From positions 1 through 35,267 of the IMG/VR virus record IMGVR_UViG_3300037091_000151: DNA of 35,267 nucleotides; one strand, written 5' to 3'. The notes under the pieces are model-generated. The model was not told the origin of the DNA, searched no databases, and saw only the letters and a program-made list of their open reading frames with translations. The translations under genes and the position numbers were made by a program. This document shows, piece after piece, positions 27,151 through 35,267 of the stretch. The number at the start of each line of letters is the position of its first letter. Within the stretch, counting starts at the first letter, position 1. The stretch comes from a virus.

Positions 27151-28664
27151 CGAAAAAAAATTCAGCTAATTCAGAAGAATTAAAACTAGATATTGTTGGT
27201 TCTTCAAATTTTGGAAGAAATCCAAAAATAATGGCTAGTAGAACTTTTAATATGATTATAGCTGATGATTTTTTGGTTGAGCTATATGGTTATTCTAAAA
27301 TTATTGATTTTTCAAATAGTTATAAAGGAAGGGGAACATTCGGCAGTGTAAAAGGAAATATTTTTATTTTTGTTACTGGTAATCAAGTTTATTCAATAAC
27401 AATATATAGAAATCCTGTAACTGGTAAAAAACAATATTCCAAAACAATTGTAGGAACAATAGATACTTATTCTGGATCAGTTTTTATTGATGAGAATAAT
27501 GTTGGACAAATAGGGATATGTGATCAGCATGATGTATGGATATATACATATTCTACAGGAGCATTTGTAAAAGCTACGCTGCCCGCAGGATTTAAGCCTG
27601 GTTATATAACATACCAGAATGGTCGTTTTGTAGTTCCAGATACATTGACTTCTGTTTGGGCATTATCGGCTGCTGGTAATGGTTTAAATTGGTTCTGGGG
27701 TGCTTCTGGAGAACCTGTTCTTGGTGCAATACAAAGCAAGCCAGATAATGCAGTAGCAACTTTAAGATTTCCTGGAAGAGGAAATTTATTGTTAGTTTTT
27801 GGGAAAACAGTAACTGAATTATGGGTAGATGTTGGCGCATCTGGATTCCCGTATCAAAAAACGAGTAGTGTAAATATAGATTATGGCGTTGTTAATTCTG
27901 CAACAATAGCGGCATCAACAAATATTGTTTGCTGGCTTGGCGCAAACGAAAAGTCAGGCCCTGTTATTATGTATTCTACTGGTTCTGATATTCAAAAAAT
28001 ATCTACAGACGGAATAAATTTCAAAATAGATAACTTGATAAATCCAGAAATGAGTTCCGCTTTTTTCTTTAAAAGAAATGGACACTTGATTTATCAATTA
28101 ACTTTTTATGACCCAAGAGATAATTTTACAATTATCTATGATTTTACAACTCAAAAGTTTTTTGATGCGACTGATGAGAATATGGATTTTCACATAGCAA
28201 ATCAATTGTCATTTTTTGATAATTCATATTATTTTGCAAGCTTGAGAGATGGAAGTTTATATGAATTGAACGACGGACAATATTATTACGATTATGGAAA
28301 GTTCAAGGATGGAAGTCCTAAAATATTTGAAATACCTAGAGTTAGAGTTTGTTCAAATATCAGAGCTGAAAACAGTTCTAGGTTCGCAATAAATAATTGT
28401 ACATTCATATTAGAGCAAGGAAATGATGAGTTAAACACCGGAAATAATTCAAATTATATTCCTAGGATTGCTAGAAGTTTATCAAAAGATGGCGGTATAA
28501 GTTTTGGACAATATATCGATAGACCTGTTTATAAAGTTGGTAACAGAATAAATAGATTAAATTGGTGGGGTGGTGGAGTAGCAAATGATCTTGTCCCTCA
28601 ATTTAGATTTTATGGACAAGGCCCGTGGAGATGCACAAGCGGAATTGTGAGTGTATATCAATGA
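27147..28664 (+). CDS. P22 gp10-like tail hub / DNA stabilisation protein
   Basis: 505 aa from the ATG overlapping the upstream stop; earlier in-frame codons lie inside the gp4-like gene. P22 gp10 is 472 aa. Blocks typical of the family: ASRTFNMIIADDFLVELYGY near the start, GTIDTYSGSVFIDENNVGQI, RLPGRGNLLLVFG-like (FPGRGNLLLVFGKTVTELWV), VGASGFPYQKTSSVN and the C-terminal GNRINRLNWWGGG. It plugs the portal beneath gp4 and anchors the spikes and needle. Confidence 0.87.
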   Translation: MTKKNSANSEELKLDIVGSSNFGRNPKIMASRTFNMIIADDFLVELYGYSKIIDFSNSYKGRGTFGSVKGNIFIFVTGNQVYSITIYRNPVTGKKQYSKTIVGTIDTYSGSVFIDENNVGQIGICDQHDVWIYTYSTGAFVKATLPAGFKPGYITYQNGRFVVPDTLTSVWALSAAGNGLNWFWGASGEPVLGAIQSKPDNAVATLRFPGRGNLLLVFGKTVTELWVDVGASGFPYQKTSSVNIDYGVVNSATIAASTNIVCWLGANEKSGPVIMYSTGSDIQKISTDGINFKIDNLINPEMSSAFFFKRNGHLIYQLTFYDPRDNFTIIYDFTTQKFFDATDENMDFHIANQLSFFDNSYYFASLRDGSLYELNDGQYYYDYGKFKDGSPKIFEIPRVRVCSNIRAENSSRFAINNCTFILEQGNDELNTGNNSNYIPRIARSLSKDGGISFGQYIDRPVYKVGNRINRLNWWGGGVANDLVPQFRFYGQGPWRCTSGIVSVYQ

Positions 28665-28939
28665 AAATACCTAATTTTATAAAAACGATATGGACTGATA
28701 AGGAAGGAAGTTTAACTGCTGAAGGAAATTTATATCACGATCAATTATCTCAGTATTTGAAAACAACAATATCAGAAGAAGGGTTTGAGATTCCTCAAAA
28801 TACAACTTCTGATATAACAAGATTTTCTGATCCTACAAATCCAAATTTTAAACCTGATGGAACAATTTGGTATGACAGTGATACAAAGCAATTTAAAGGA
28901 AAAATAAATGGCGTTGTTAAAGTATTTACTTTAGTTTAG
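28661..28939 (+). CDS. Small conserved podophage tail-region protein
   Basis: 92 aa from the ATG that overlaps the previous stop (ATGA). The protein ends with a small beta unit (PDGTIWYDSDTKQFKGKINGVVKVF) of the kind found at fibre attachment or trimer-tip sequences. It may be a minor tail or fibre-connector protein. Exact role unknown. Confidence 0.62.
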   Translation: MKIPNFIKTIWTDKEGSLTAEGNLYHDQLSQYLKTTISEEGFEIPQNTTSDITRFSDPTNPNFKPDGTIWYDSDTKQFKGKINGVVKVFTLV

Positions 28940-28950
28940 GGGAAAAATAT

Positions 28951-29568
28951 ATGAGCTGGTTAAGTAATATTTTTGGTGGTGGCGACGGGGGAAATGGTGG
29001 CGGAATGACAAATCCCGCTGATTCTGCTATGGGTTATTTTAATCAAGTTCCTGGTACTATAAAGCCATATTATGACCCATATATAAATGCCGGACAAAAT
29101 GCCTTAGGTAACCTTCAGGGTCAATATAACACACTAGTAAATGATCCTAATGCCATTATCAACAAATTTGGTAGCCAATTTCAACAATCACCTGGATATC
29201 AATTTCAAACAAATCAAGCTATGAATGCTGCAAATAATGCGGCCGCCTCTGGTGGAATGCTTGGTACTCCTTATCATCAACAAAATGCTGCTTCTATGGT
29301 TAATAATCTTGCAAATCAGGATTATTACAACTTCCTTAATAATTCACTTGGAATGTATAATCATGGACTTCAAGGTTATCAAGGATTGAATGAAATGGGA
29401 TATCGTGCGTCAGACTCATTAGCTTCATCGTTAGGTGCTAGTTTAATGAATCAAGGACAATTGGCATATCAGGGACAGCAAGCTCAAAATCAAGCTCAAC
29501 AAGGACAACAAAGAAATCAAACTGGATTTCTTGGTAGTTTATTAGGTGGTGTTCTTTCTTTTCTCTAA
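28951..29568 (+). CDS. Ejection-type internal protein
   Basis: 205 aa. It begins with a hydrophobic/glycine-rich stretch (WLSNIFGGGDGGNGGGMTNP), then ADSAMGYFNQVPGTIKPYYD, SQFQQSPGYQFQTNQAMNAA, then GMLGTPYHQQNAASMVNNL and a Gln-rich end with a final FLGSLLGGVLSFL. This set of blocks is common in podophages next to the ejection genes and is usually assigned to DNA injection. It would leave the head and help form the trans-envelope channel. Confidence 0.68.
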   Translation: MSWLSNIFGGGDGGNGGGMTNPADSAMGYFNQVPGTIKPYYDPYINAGQNALGNLQGQYNTLVNDPNAIINKFGSQFQQSPGYQFQTNQAMNAANNAAASGGMLGTPYHQQNAASMVNNLANQDYYNFLNNSLGMYNHGLQGYQGLNEMGYRASDSLASSLGASLMNQGQLAYQGQQAQNQAQQGQQRNQTGFLGSLLGGVLSFL

Positions 29569-29577
29569 AGGTCAAAA

Positions 29578-30999
29578 ATGGCTATACCTGTCATAAATTT
29601 TTCTCAATATAGAACTGATAGCATGGTTCCTCCTGATTTCATGGAGGCGCTACAACAAGGCATAAAAACTGGATTCACGCCTCGTCAAATGCAGCAAGAT
29701 TTGCAAAAACAGCAATTAGCTAATCAACTTCAAAAAATTGCTTTGCAATATGCTCCTCAAAATGCACAAGCTGAACTTGCATATAAACAGCAACAGGCGC
29801 CACATCTTCAGGCACAAACTGGTTTGTTTAATCAACAAGCTCAATATTATGGCCCAAATATTCAATCTGAAATCGGTTTAAGAAATGCTCAGGCTAATTT
29901 AGAGAATCAGAAAGCACAGTTGCCTTATGGTGGTGCTACATTGCCTGGTATTGCAGGTGAAATAATAGGCCTAGAATCTATAAAAAAAATGTACGGTGAA
30001 AATAGCCCTCAATATGAAGCAGCTAAGCGTCAATTTGACCTAGGTCAGCAAAATATGCAGGCTCGTATAGATTATCAAAACACATTGTCTAGCACTGCGC
30101 CAATTCGTTATTTAACACCAACTGGTAAAGGTATTGTAGAACAAGCAAATGTTGGACAAGGAAATGCTCCTACAGGAAGGCCATGGGAACAACAGATAAA
30201 TTCTGATCAGCAGCAGCAAATGAATCCAGCGATGATGGGTCAATTGCAAAACTCATTAGCACAACAACAGCAAATTCCGCCACAAGGTATGCAACAGCAG
30301 AGTATGCCTCAACAGCAACAAATTAATCCTATGCAGATGCAAATGCAACAAGGTGGTCAACAAATTCCCATGCAAAATATGGGTATGCAACAGCAACAAG
30401 GAATACCTCAACAAAATCAATTAGCGCCTGGAAATCCTCAAGAATTGTCAGATGCATATGGTTTAACTAGATTGAAACAAACAACAGATTCGGCTACTCG
30501 ACAAAAAAATCTATATGCTACTAATGTTGAGAAAACTATAGATAATATAAATGTAGATGATCTGACTAAATATTCTGGTGTAAAAGGAGCAACTGAATAT
30601 GCCTCTGAAAAATCAAAAGATGCGTTAGGTTTTCCAACTAGTGACGATTTCAAAAAATTTAATGAAGCAATGAATGCTTCTCAATTTTTGGCAAGTCAAG
30701 CAAGACAATTTTATGGTGAATCTATTCAACCTGGTATGCGTAAAAAATTAGAAGATTTGACAAATCCATCTAGTTGGATGAGAAGTCCTGAAACCGCAAA
30801 AACATTATTTAACAATACTAAAAAAATATTAGGCCAAGAGATGCAAACCTATAGAGATGCCATGAAATCTACCGAGGTTTACAAAGGTAAAGGTAATAAT
30901 TCTACAAATTTGAACAATCAAACATCAAATATTCAACAAACAAAAAATATAGGTGGTAACAATTATCATCTAGTAAATGGTCAATGGATGGAAGAATGA
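29578..30999 (+). CDS. Glutamine-rich ejection-type protein
   Basis: 473 aa. Residues ~50-120 are Gln/Ala-rich (QKQQLANQLQKIALQYAP, RNAQANLENQKAQLPYGG). Residues ~210-280 are almost pure Gln/Met/Pro (QQQMNPAMMGQLQNSLAQQQ), a low-complexity segment built from CAA/CAG codons. The last 150 residues are helical with a positively charged end. It resembles P22-type gp7/gp20 ejection proteins in place and composition rather than sequence. It overlaps the next gene by 16 bases. Confidence 0.65.
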   Translation: MAIPVINFSQYRTDSMVPPDFMEALQQGIKTGFTPRQMQQDLQKQQLANQLQKIALQYAPQNAQAELAYKQQQAPHLQAQTGLFNQQAQYYGPNIQSEIGLRNAQANLENQKAQLPYGGATLPGIAGEIIGLESIKKMYGENSPQYEAAKRQFDLGQQNMQARIDYQNTLSSTAPIRYLTPTGKGIVEQANVGQGNAPTGRPWEQQINSDQQQQMNPAMMGQLQNSLAQQQQIPPQGMQQQSMPQQQQINPMQMQMQQGGQQIPMQNMGMQQQQGIPQQNQLAPGNPQELSDAYGLTRLKQTTDSATRQKNLYATNVEKTIDNINVDDLTKYSGVKGATEYASEKSKDALGFPTSDDFKKFNEAMNASQFLASQARQFYGESIQPGMRKKLEDLTNPSSWMRSPETAKTLFNNTKKILGQEMQTYRDAMKSTEVYKGKGNNSTNLNNQTSNIQQTKNIGGNNYHLVNGQWMEE

Positions 31000-33041
31000 C
31001 GCCAGTAACTGATCCTGACATATTAGCTCAATTAAATTCTTCTTCTACGAAAGGATTAAAACCTGTTACTGACCCTAAGATTCTTGCACAGTTAAATGGT
31101 GAAACTGATTCTGATGATTCATATTTAAAAAATTCCCTACAAAGCGGTGAAGATTTCATAACTGGTTTAGGAAACTCTATCAATAGATTTCCTGCACAAT
31201 TGGCTAATTTATTATCACCAAAGAGTATGCAGGCCAACATACCAGAAGAAGTTCCAGGTCTTGCTGGACAATTAGGTGGATTTTCAGGAGATGTTGGTTC
31301 AATGATTAGTTTAGGTGGGCCTGCATCAGCATTATTAAAAGCGGGTGAATCAATACCGTTCGCTGGACGTGCTGCTGCTGAATTAGGAAAGGAGGGAGTT
31401 ATACCTGGCATGGCAAGATTTGGAGCAGGAGCCGGATCATATGAGGCAACTATGCATCCTGAAGATAGATTGGGTGCTGGATTAGGAGGTTTTGCTCTTG
31501 GTGCTGGTGGTTCATTAGCAGGCTCTCTATTAGGGAAACTATTAGGGTATGGAATAGGGAAAACAAATTTAAGCCCAGAACAACTCGCAGAAAATCTTAG
31601 AATAGCTGGAGACACACAAACAGGTTTAGGAGATGTGATTGGTTCACCTGAATTAAAAAAAAGATTAGAAAACGTATACGGAAGAAATCAGCATTCTGGA
31701 TATGATGAAAAAACATTTACTGTTCAACAGCATTTAAATGATAAAGGTAATGAAATTTTAGGAAAATATCTGGGAGATACTCATCCATTAGAAGTTAATG
31801 AAAAAATTAGTGAGGGTTTAAAAAATGCTCATGATGAACAGGAAATGATGAAGCGGTCTTTGTATAATAATGTTGAAGATATTGCTAACAATACAGGGTT
31901 AGAAATAAAACTACCTTCTTTTGGAGACAATATTAAAAAATATTCTGATATTATAGATAAAGAAAGTTTATTAAGGTATGAACCAGATACGCAGCAAATT
32001 TTAAAAAAATTACAAAATTATTCTAATAATGAGAAAGTTTTCCCTGACTTAACAGCAGAAGGTATTTTAAATAAATTAATGCCAAATAATAAAGGAGAAT
32101 TTCCACAATCAATGATTGACGAAGTAAAATCACAAATCCCAGAACTTTCACCACCTTCTTTGAAAGAAACGAATATATTATCTAGCAAATTAAATTCAAT
32201 GGCAAAGGAATATAGTTATTCTCCTAAACCTGAAGATAGAAACAAAGCAAGAATATTTGGAGAACTTGGTAGAAGCTTAAAAGATGATATACGTTCTTCT
32301 ATAGAAGATTCAGGAAATAAAGAGCTATCAGATGCTTTTAATAATGCTGAGAAAAACTACAAAGAAAACTTTTCACCATTTCTAGATAAAGATATATATA
32401 AATTTACCCGTGGTGAAAATAAAGATAATCCAGAAGAGATAATATCAAAATTTTTAAAAACTAGCAGAACAAAAGATCAATCTAATGATATTGAAAAATT
32501 GATGACAAAGCTAGACCCTGAAACTCAGAATTTAGTTAAATATAGCTATTTGTCTCGCGCTCTACAAGGAACAGAAAATGAAAGAACTATAAACCCAAGC
32601 AAATTGAGAACTTTATGGACAAATGAAACACTTGGTCAAAATCAGAAAAAAGCATTGATTCCAGATCAAGCAGAGAGAAAAGAATTAGATGATTATTCAA
32701 AATTAGTTGGAATGAATCCTGAGGCAGCTTATAGAATGTTTAATCCTAGGACAGGTTATAGAAATGCAGAACATTCAAATGCTTTATATCATTTGCTTGG
32801 TGGTATAACTGGTGCAGGAGTTGGAAGCAATCAGGGAGGAACTCCTGGCGCAATACTTGGTTCTGCAATCGGATTAGCTGCACCAGCAGCATATGCAAGA
32901 TATATGACACATAAATTGACTTCACCAGAATTCAGGAAAAAATTTGTAGAAAGTTTAATGAACAAAGGAAATAACACAATATCTGCATCAAATTTAGGTG
33001 GTGCATTAGCTTCATCTGCACTAACTCCTAATAATCAATAA
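30984..33041 (+). CDS. Large ejection-type protein with glycine-rich segments
   Basis: 685 aa. It starts with two near-copies of MTPVTDPDILAQLN / LKPVTDPKILAQLN. Residues ~90-200 are Gly/Ala/Leu-rich (GLGGFALGAGGSLAGSLLGK), and another such segment lies near 600 (GGITGAGVGSNQGGTPGAIL), both able to insert into a membrane. Between them is a long helical, charged region. This is what DNA ejection proteins such as P22 gp16 look like. It is the last of three such genes, before the fibre. GGAAG site. Confidence 0.7.
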   Translation: MDGRMTPVTDPDILAQLNSSSTKGLKPVTDPKILAQLNGETDSDDSYLKNSLQSGEDFITGLGNSINRFPAQLANLLSPKSMQANIPEEVPGLAGQLGGFSGDVGSMISLGGPASALLKAGESIPFAGRAAAELGKEGVIPGMARFGAGAGSYEATMHPEDRLGAGLGGFALGAGGSLAGSLLGKLLGYGIGKTNLSPEQLAENLRIAGDTQTGLGDVIGSPELKKRLENVYGRNQHSGYDEKTFTVQQHLNDKGNEILGKYLGDTHPLEVNEKISEGLKNAHDEQEMMKRSLYNNVEDIANNTGLEIKLPSFGDNIKKYSDIIDKESLLRYEPDTQQILKKLQNYSNNEKVFPDLTAEGILNKLMPNNKGEFPQSMIDEVKSQIPELSPPSLKETNILSSKLNSMAKEYSYSPKPEDRNKARIFGELGRSLKDDIRSSIEDSGNKELSDAFNNAEKNYKENFSPFLDKDIYKFTRGENKDNPEEIISKFLKTSRTKDQSNDIEKLMTKLDPETQNLVKYSYLSRALQGTENERTINPSKLRTLWTNETLGQNQKKALIPDQAERKELDDYSKLVGMNPEAAYRMFNPRTGYRNAEHSNALYHLLGGITGAGVGSNQGGTPGAILGSAIGLAAPAAYARYMTHKLTSPEFRKKFVESLMNKGNNTISASNLGGALASSALTPNNQ

Positions 33042-33050
33042 AGGAAAAAA

Positions 33051-35267
33051 ATGCTAAATTCTCGTTATGTGATAGCTCCAAGTTTAGAAGAATACTTTGT
33101 AGATAAAACAAGTGGATTGCCATTAGCTGGTGGTATGGTATTTTTCTATTCAGATATAGACCGCTCTACTTTAAAACCAATATTTAAATTAAGTGGATCA
33201 CCACCAAATTATTCTTATACTGAGCTTCCCAATCCATCGACTCTTAGCGCTGTTGGAACATTTCAAGATGAGTTGGGAAATAATGTATTACCTTATTACT
33301 ATCCATATGATGCGGACGGTAATATAGAATTATATTACATAGCAGTATTCAGTTCTACTGGTGTTCCACAATTCACTAGAGAAGCATTTCCTAATATATC
33401 AGCAGGCGGTGGTTCTGGTGGACAATCTGGACAATTAAACTTTATACCAAATGGCCAATTTTTACTTCATAACAATATAGTTGCACAACCAATAAATAAT
33501 ATATTAGCAGGACAAATAACAGGACCGTTAACAGAATTAGCGCCAGGCGGTTTTTATTTTGTAAGACCAAATACAACAACTTCAACAGATATCGTAACAT
33601 TTCCTGTATACGGTCAATTTGTTAGTAACCCCACTGCTAGTCCCAGATATTCAGCACAAATTCAATGTACGTCACCTAATTCTTCAGATAATCTTAAAGA
33701 TTTAAGAATTCGGTTTGGAGATGTAAATAAATTTGCTGCTGATATAACTATTCAAGATCAATATACATTTGGATTTTCTGGTATAACTGTTGATAGTGGA
33801 TCATTTTTTGTTGATATGGAAATTGTTAAGTTTTATGGTACTGGTGGTGCTACATCTCCAACAGAGACTATAACTATAACTAGTTTTGAGATAACAGATC
33901 AGCAGCAATTTTTTCAAGTTCCTTTTGTATTTCCTTCTAATGAAGGGAAAAATATAGGGACAAATGACGATAGTTATGTAGATATATCAATTTCATTCCC
34001 AAAAAATATAAGTTTTGGCTGCAAATTAACTAATTTCTGTATGTATCTGGGTAATGAGACAATATTGGAATTTAATCAAACTACAGATAAAGATTTTTCA
34101 GCAAGAAGTATGGTTTTAAATACACCGAATCATGATGGATATGATATAGGATTACCTGTTGTTGCCACAAGATATGGACTTTTTTCAGATAATAGTGTGG
34201 TTGGTGAAATTGTTGCTTCTGTTTCTGTAAATCCTCCAATTTATGCTCACTTATGTGATGGTTCTCAATTTTTGACTTCTGGTTATCAAGATAACGGCGT
34301 TCCAAATAAAAGATTATTTAATGCGTTGTATAATATTAATGGTACTGAAATTACAACATATGGAACGGGAAAATTTTTTGCAACATTAGCAGTATCTGCA
34401 TCAGCAATAGCAAGTCCAAGTGGAAACTCTATACTTTCTAATAATTCTGTAGGTGTAGTTAATGCTGTTGCAGATGGATTAACTCCTACCGGAATTGTAT
34501 TTACTAGAACAGCTACAGGACAAGCATCATCTTACGGTGTTACAAGTTTTTGTTTATATAATGGCCCACTTGGAGCAACTAATAATTTTATAGTATGGAA
34601 TAATTCTGCAAATTCTGGTTCAGGTGTAAGTCCTGGAACAAGTGGTTTTACTGTTACATTAATTAGAGCTGGTAATTCAGTTTTGAGAAATATAACTCAA
34701 GTAACAGTTAATGTTGCTGTTTCAACTCTTGCAGGAAAATATTTTCAATTTTCAACTCCTACTCTATATTACGTATGGTTTACTGTTGACGGTGTTGGTG
34801 TTGATCCAGCACCTGGAGGAATAGGAATAAAAATAAATTTATTAAGTACAGATGTTACGTTTGCAGGAATATCTGAAAAGATAGGTATTGCATTGAATGG
34901 TGGTGAATTAACTTCTTTCATTTTCCCAGATGGATCAACAATAATGCCTGGGTCATATTTTACATTTCAAACGGCTGGTGGCCCACAAAATCTGTATTAT
35001 GTATGGTTTACTGTTAATGGAACAGGAACTGATCCGGCTCCGGCAGGAATGATAGGAATAAATGTAAATATTTTGTCAACAGATAATCCTTTTGTTGTTA
35101 GACAAAAAGCCATATTTGCTGTTAATTCTACATATTTTGGTATACCAGATTTTAGGGAAAATTTTTAAGGGGATTGGATATACCAAACAATTATGATTTG
35201 GGAACAAGATTTAGTCTAAACAATATTCAAACTGGCGGTTTAAATTTAGGCACTATGGAATTTGATG
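33051..35267 (+). CDS. Tail fibre with interrupted tail-collar domain, N-terminal part
   Basis: Continues at base 1 (joined protein ~796 aa). The N-terminus is a podophage head-binding or neck domain (SLEEYFVDKTSGLPLAGGMV, YYYPYDADGNIELYYIAVF). Collar half one is at ~397-437 (IYAHLCDGSQFL ... GTGKFF). The second half (IPDFRGQFLRG) follows ~260 residues later. Between them lie a beta region and two copies of a ~77-aa unit beginning LYYVWFTV-(D/N)-G-x-G-x-DPAP near 571 and 648. The apparent stop at 35166-35168 is caused by one missing G in the terminal overlap. AAAGGAAA precedes the ATG. Confidence 0.8.
35031..35267. repeat. Terminal overlap, right copy with frameshift
   Basis: Repeats 1-238 with one G lost and one C replaced by A near 35157, which creates a false stop in the fibre gene. 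Contig ends are error-prone, so this copy is probably the faulty one. Confidence 0.9.

Noticed and set aside
31028-31615. 195-aa ORF on the minus strand, Pro/Ala/Asn-rich
   Set aside because: It mirrors the Gly/Ala-rich segment of the ejection protein on the coding strand, a common long shadow, and is surrounded by opposite-strand genes.
35151-35168. Early stop in the fibre gene as a real truncation
   Set aside because: The overlapping copy at 120-145 lacks the indel and keeps the conserved FRGQFLRG motif.
1-35267. CRISPR array, insertion sequence, integrase or toxin-antitoxin pair
   Set aside because: No regularly spaced repeats, transposase motifs (DDE), integrase R-H-R-Y pattern or paired toxin-antitoxin genes were found on either strand. 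The two excisionase-type HTH proteins alone do not show lysogeny.

Overview
The window looks like one complete, AT-rich genome of a short-tailed (P22-like) double-stranded DNA phage, opened inside its tail-fibre gene. Bases 1-238 and 35031-35267 are the same sequence apart from one missing G and one substitution near the right end. The molecule is therefore circular or circularly permuted, with a unit length of about 35,030 bp. No tail-tube, sheath or tape-measure gene is visible. Instead there are P22 gp4-like and gp10-like head-closure proteins and glutamine-rich ejection-type proteins. I see no integrase, no clear prophage repressor and no CRISPR array. The P22-type tail and GH108-type endolysin suggest a Gram-negative host. 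An ankyrin-repeat protein and a stand-alone response regulator receiver point loosely to an environmental or host-associated bacterium, but the host cannot be named from this sequence.

Layout. (1) From 17700 rightwards, across the junction and on to 4133 (+ strand): small early genes, terminase small and large subunits, portal, scaffold, major capsid, decoration-like protein, gp4-like and gp10-like tail proteins, three ejection-type proteins, a tail-collar fibre, two small genes, a fibre with a C1q-like tip, a membrane coiled-coil protein and a CheY-like receiver. (2) 4123-9470 (- strand): holin-like protein, GH108 endolysin, an H/K/E-rich DUF6582-like protein, many small zinc-ribbon and DUF551-like genes, Gp157-like protein, tRNA-Tyr, DUF669 (SSB-like), an AAA_24/Sak4-like ATPase and an AlpA-like regulator. 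This leftward unit is led by an unusual tRNA-like gene and a structured RNA. (3) 9609-11872 (+): replication initiator, a possible helicase-loader-like protein, a tRNA-like structured RNA and a VRR-NUC nuclease, ending at a strong terminator. (4) 12189-17525 (-): about 20 very small accessory genes under two similar promoters, including HTH proteins, an HNH endonuclease flanked by 18-bp direct repeats, and an ankyrin protein. This block is split by a 537-bp non-coding region with a consensus sigma70 promoter, hairpins and iteron-like repeats.

How it works together: the leftward 9.2-4.1 kb unit and the rightward replication unit diverge from 9.5 kb and probably handle replication, recombination and lysis. 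The 17.5-12.2 kb block looks like early host-takeover or anti-defence cargo. The rightward late unit builds the virion. Several late genes have leader hairpins that could cover their ribosome binding sites. The least explained parts are the non-coding RNAs (9329-9466, 11074-11210 and 12451-12520), the orphan promoter at 14032-14060, the HNH insertion and the receiver protein beside the lysis genes.
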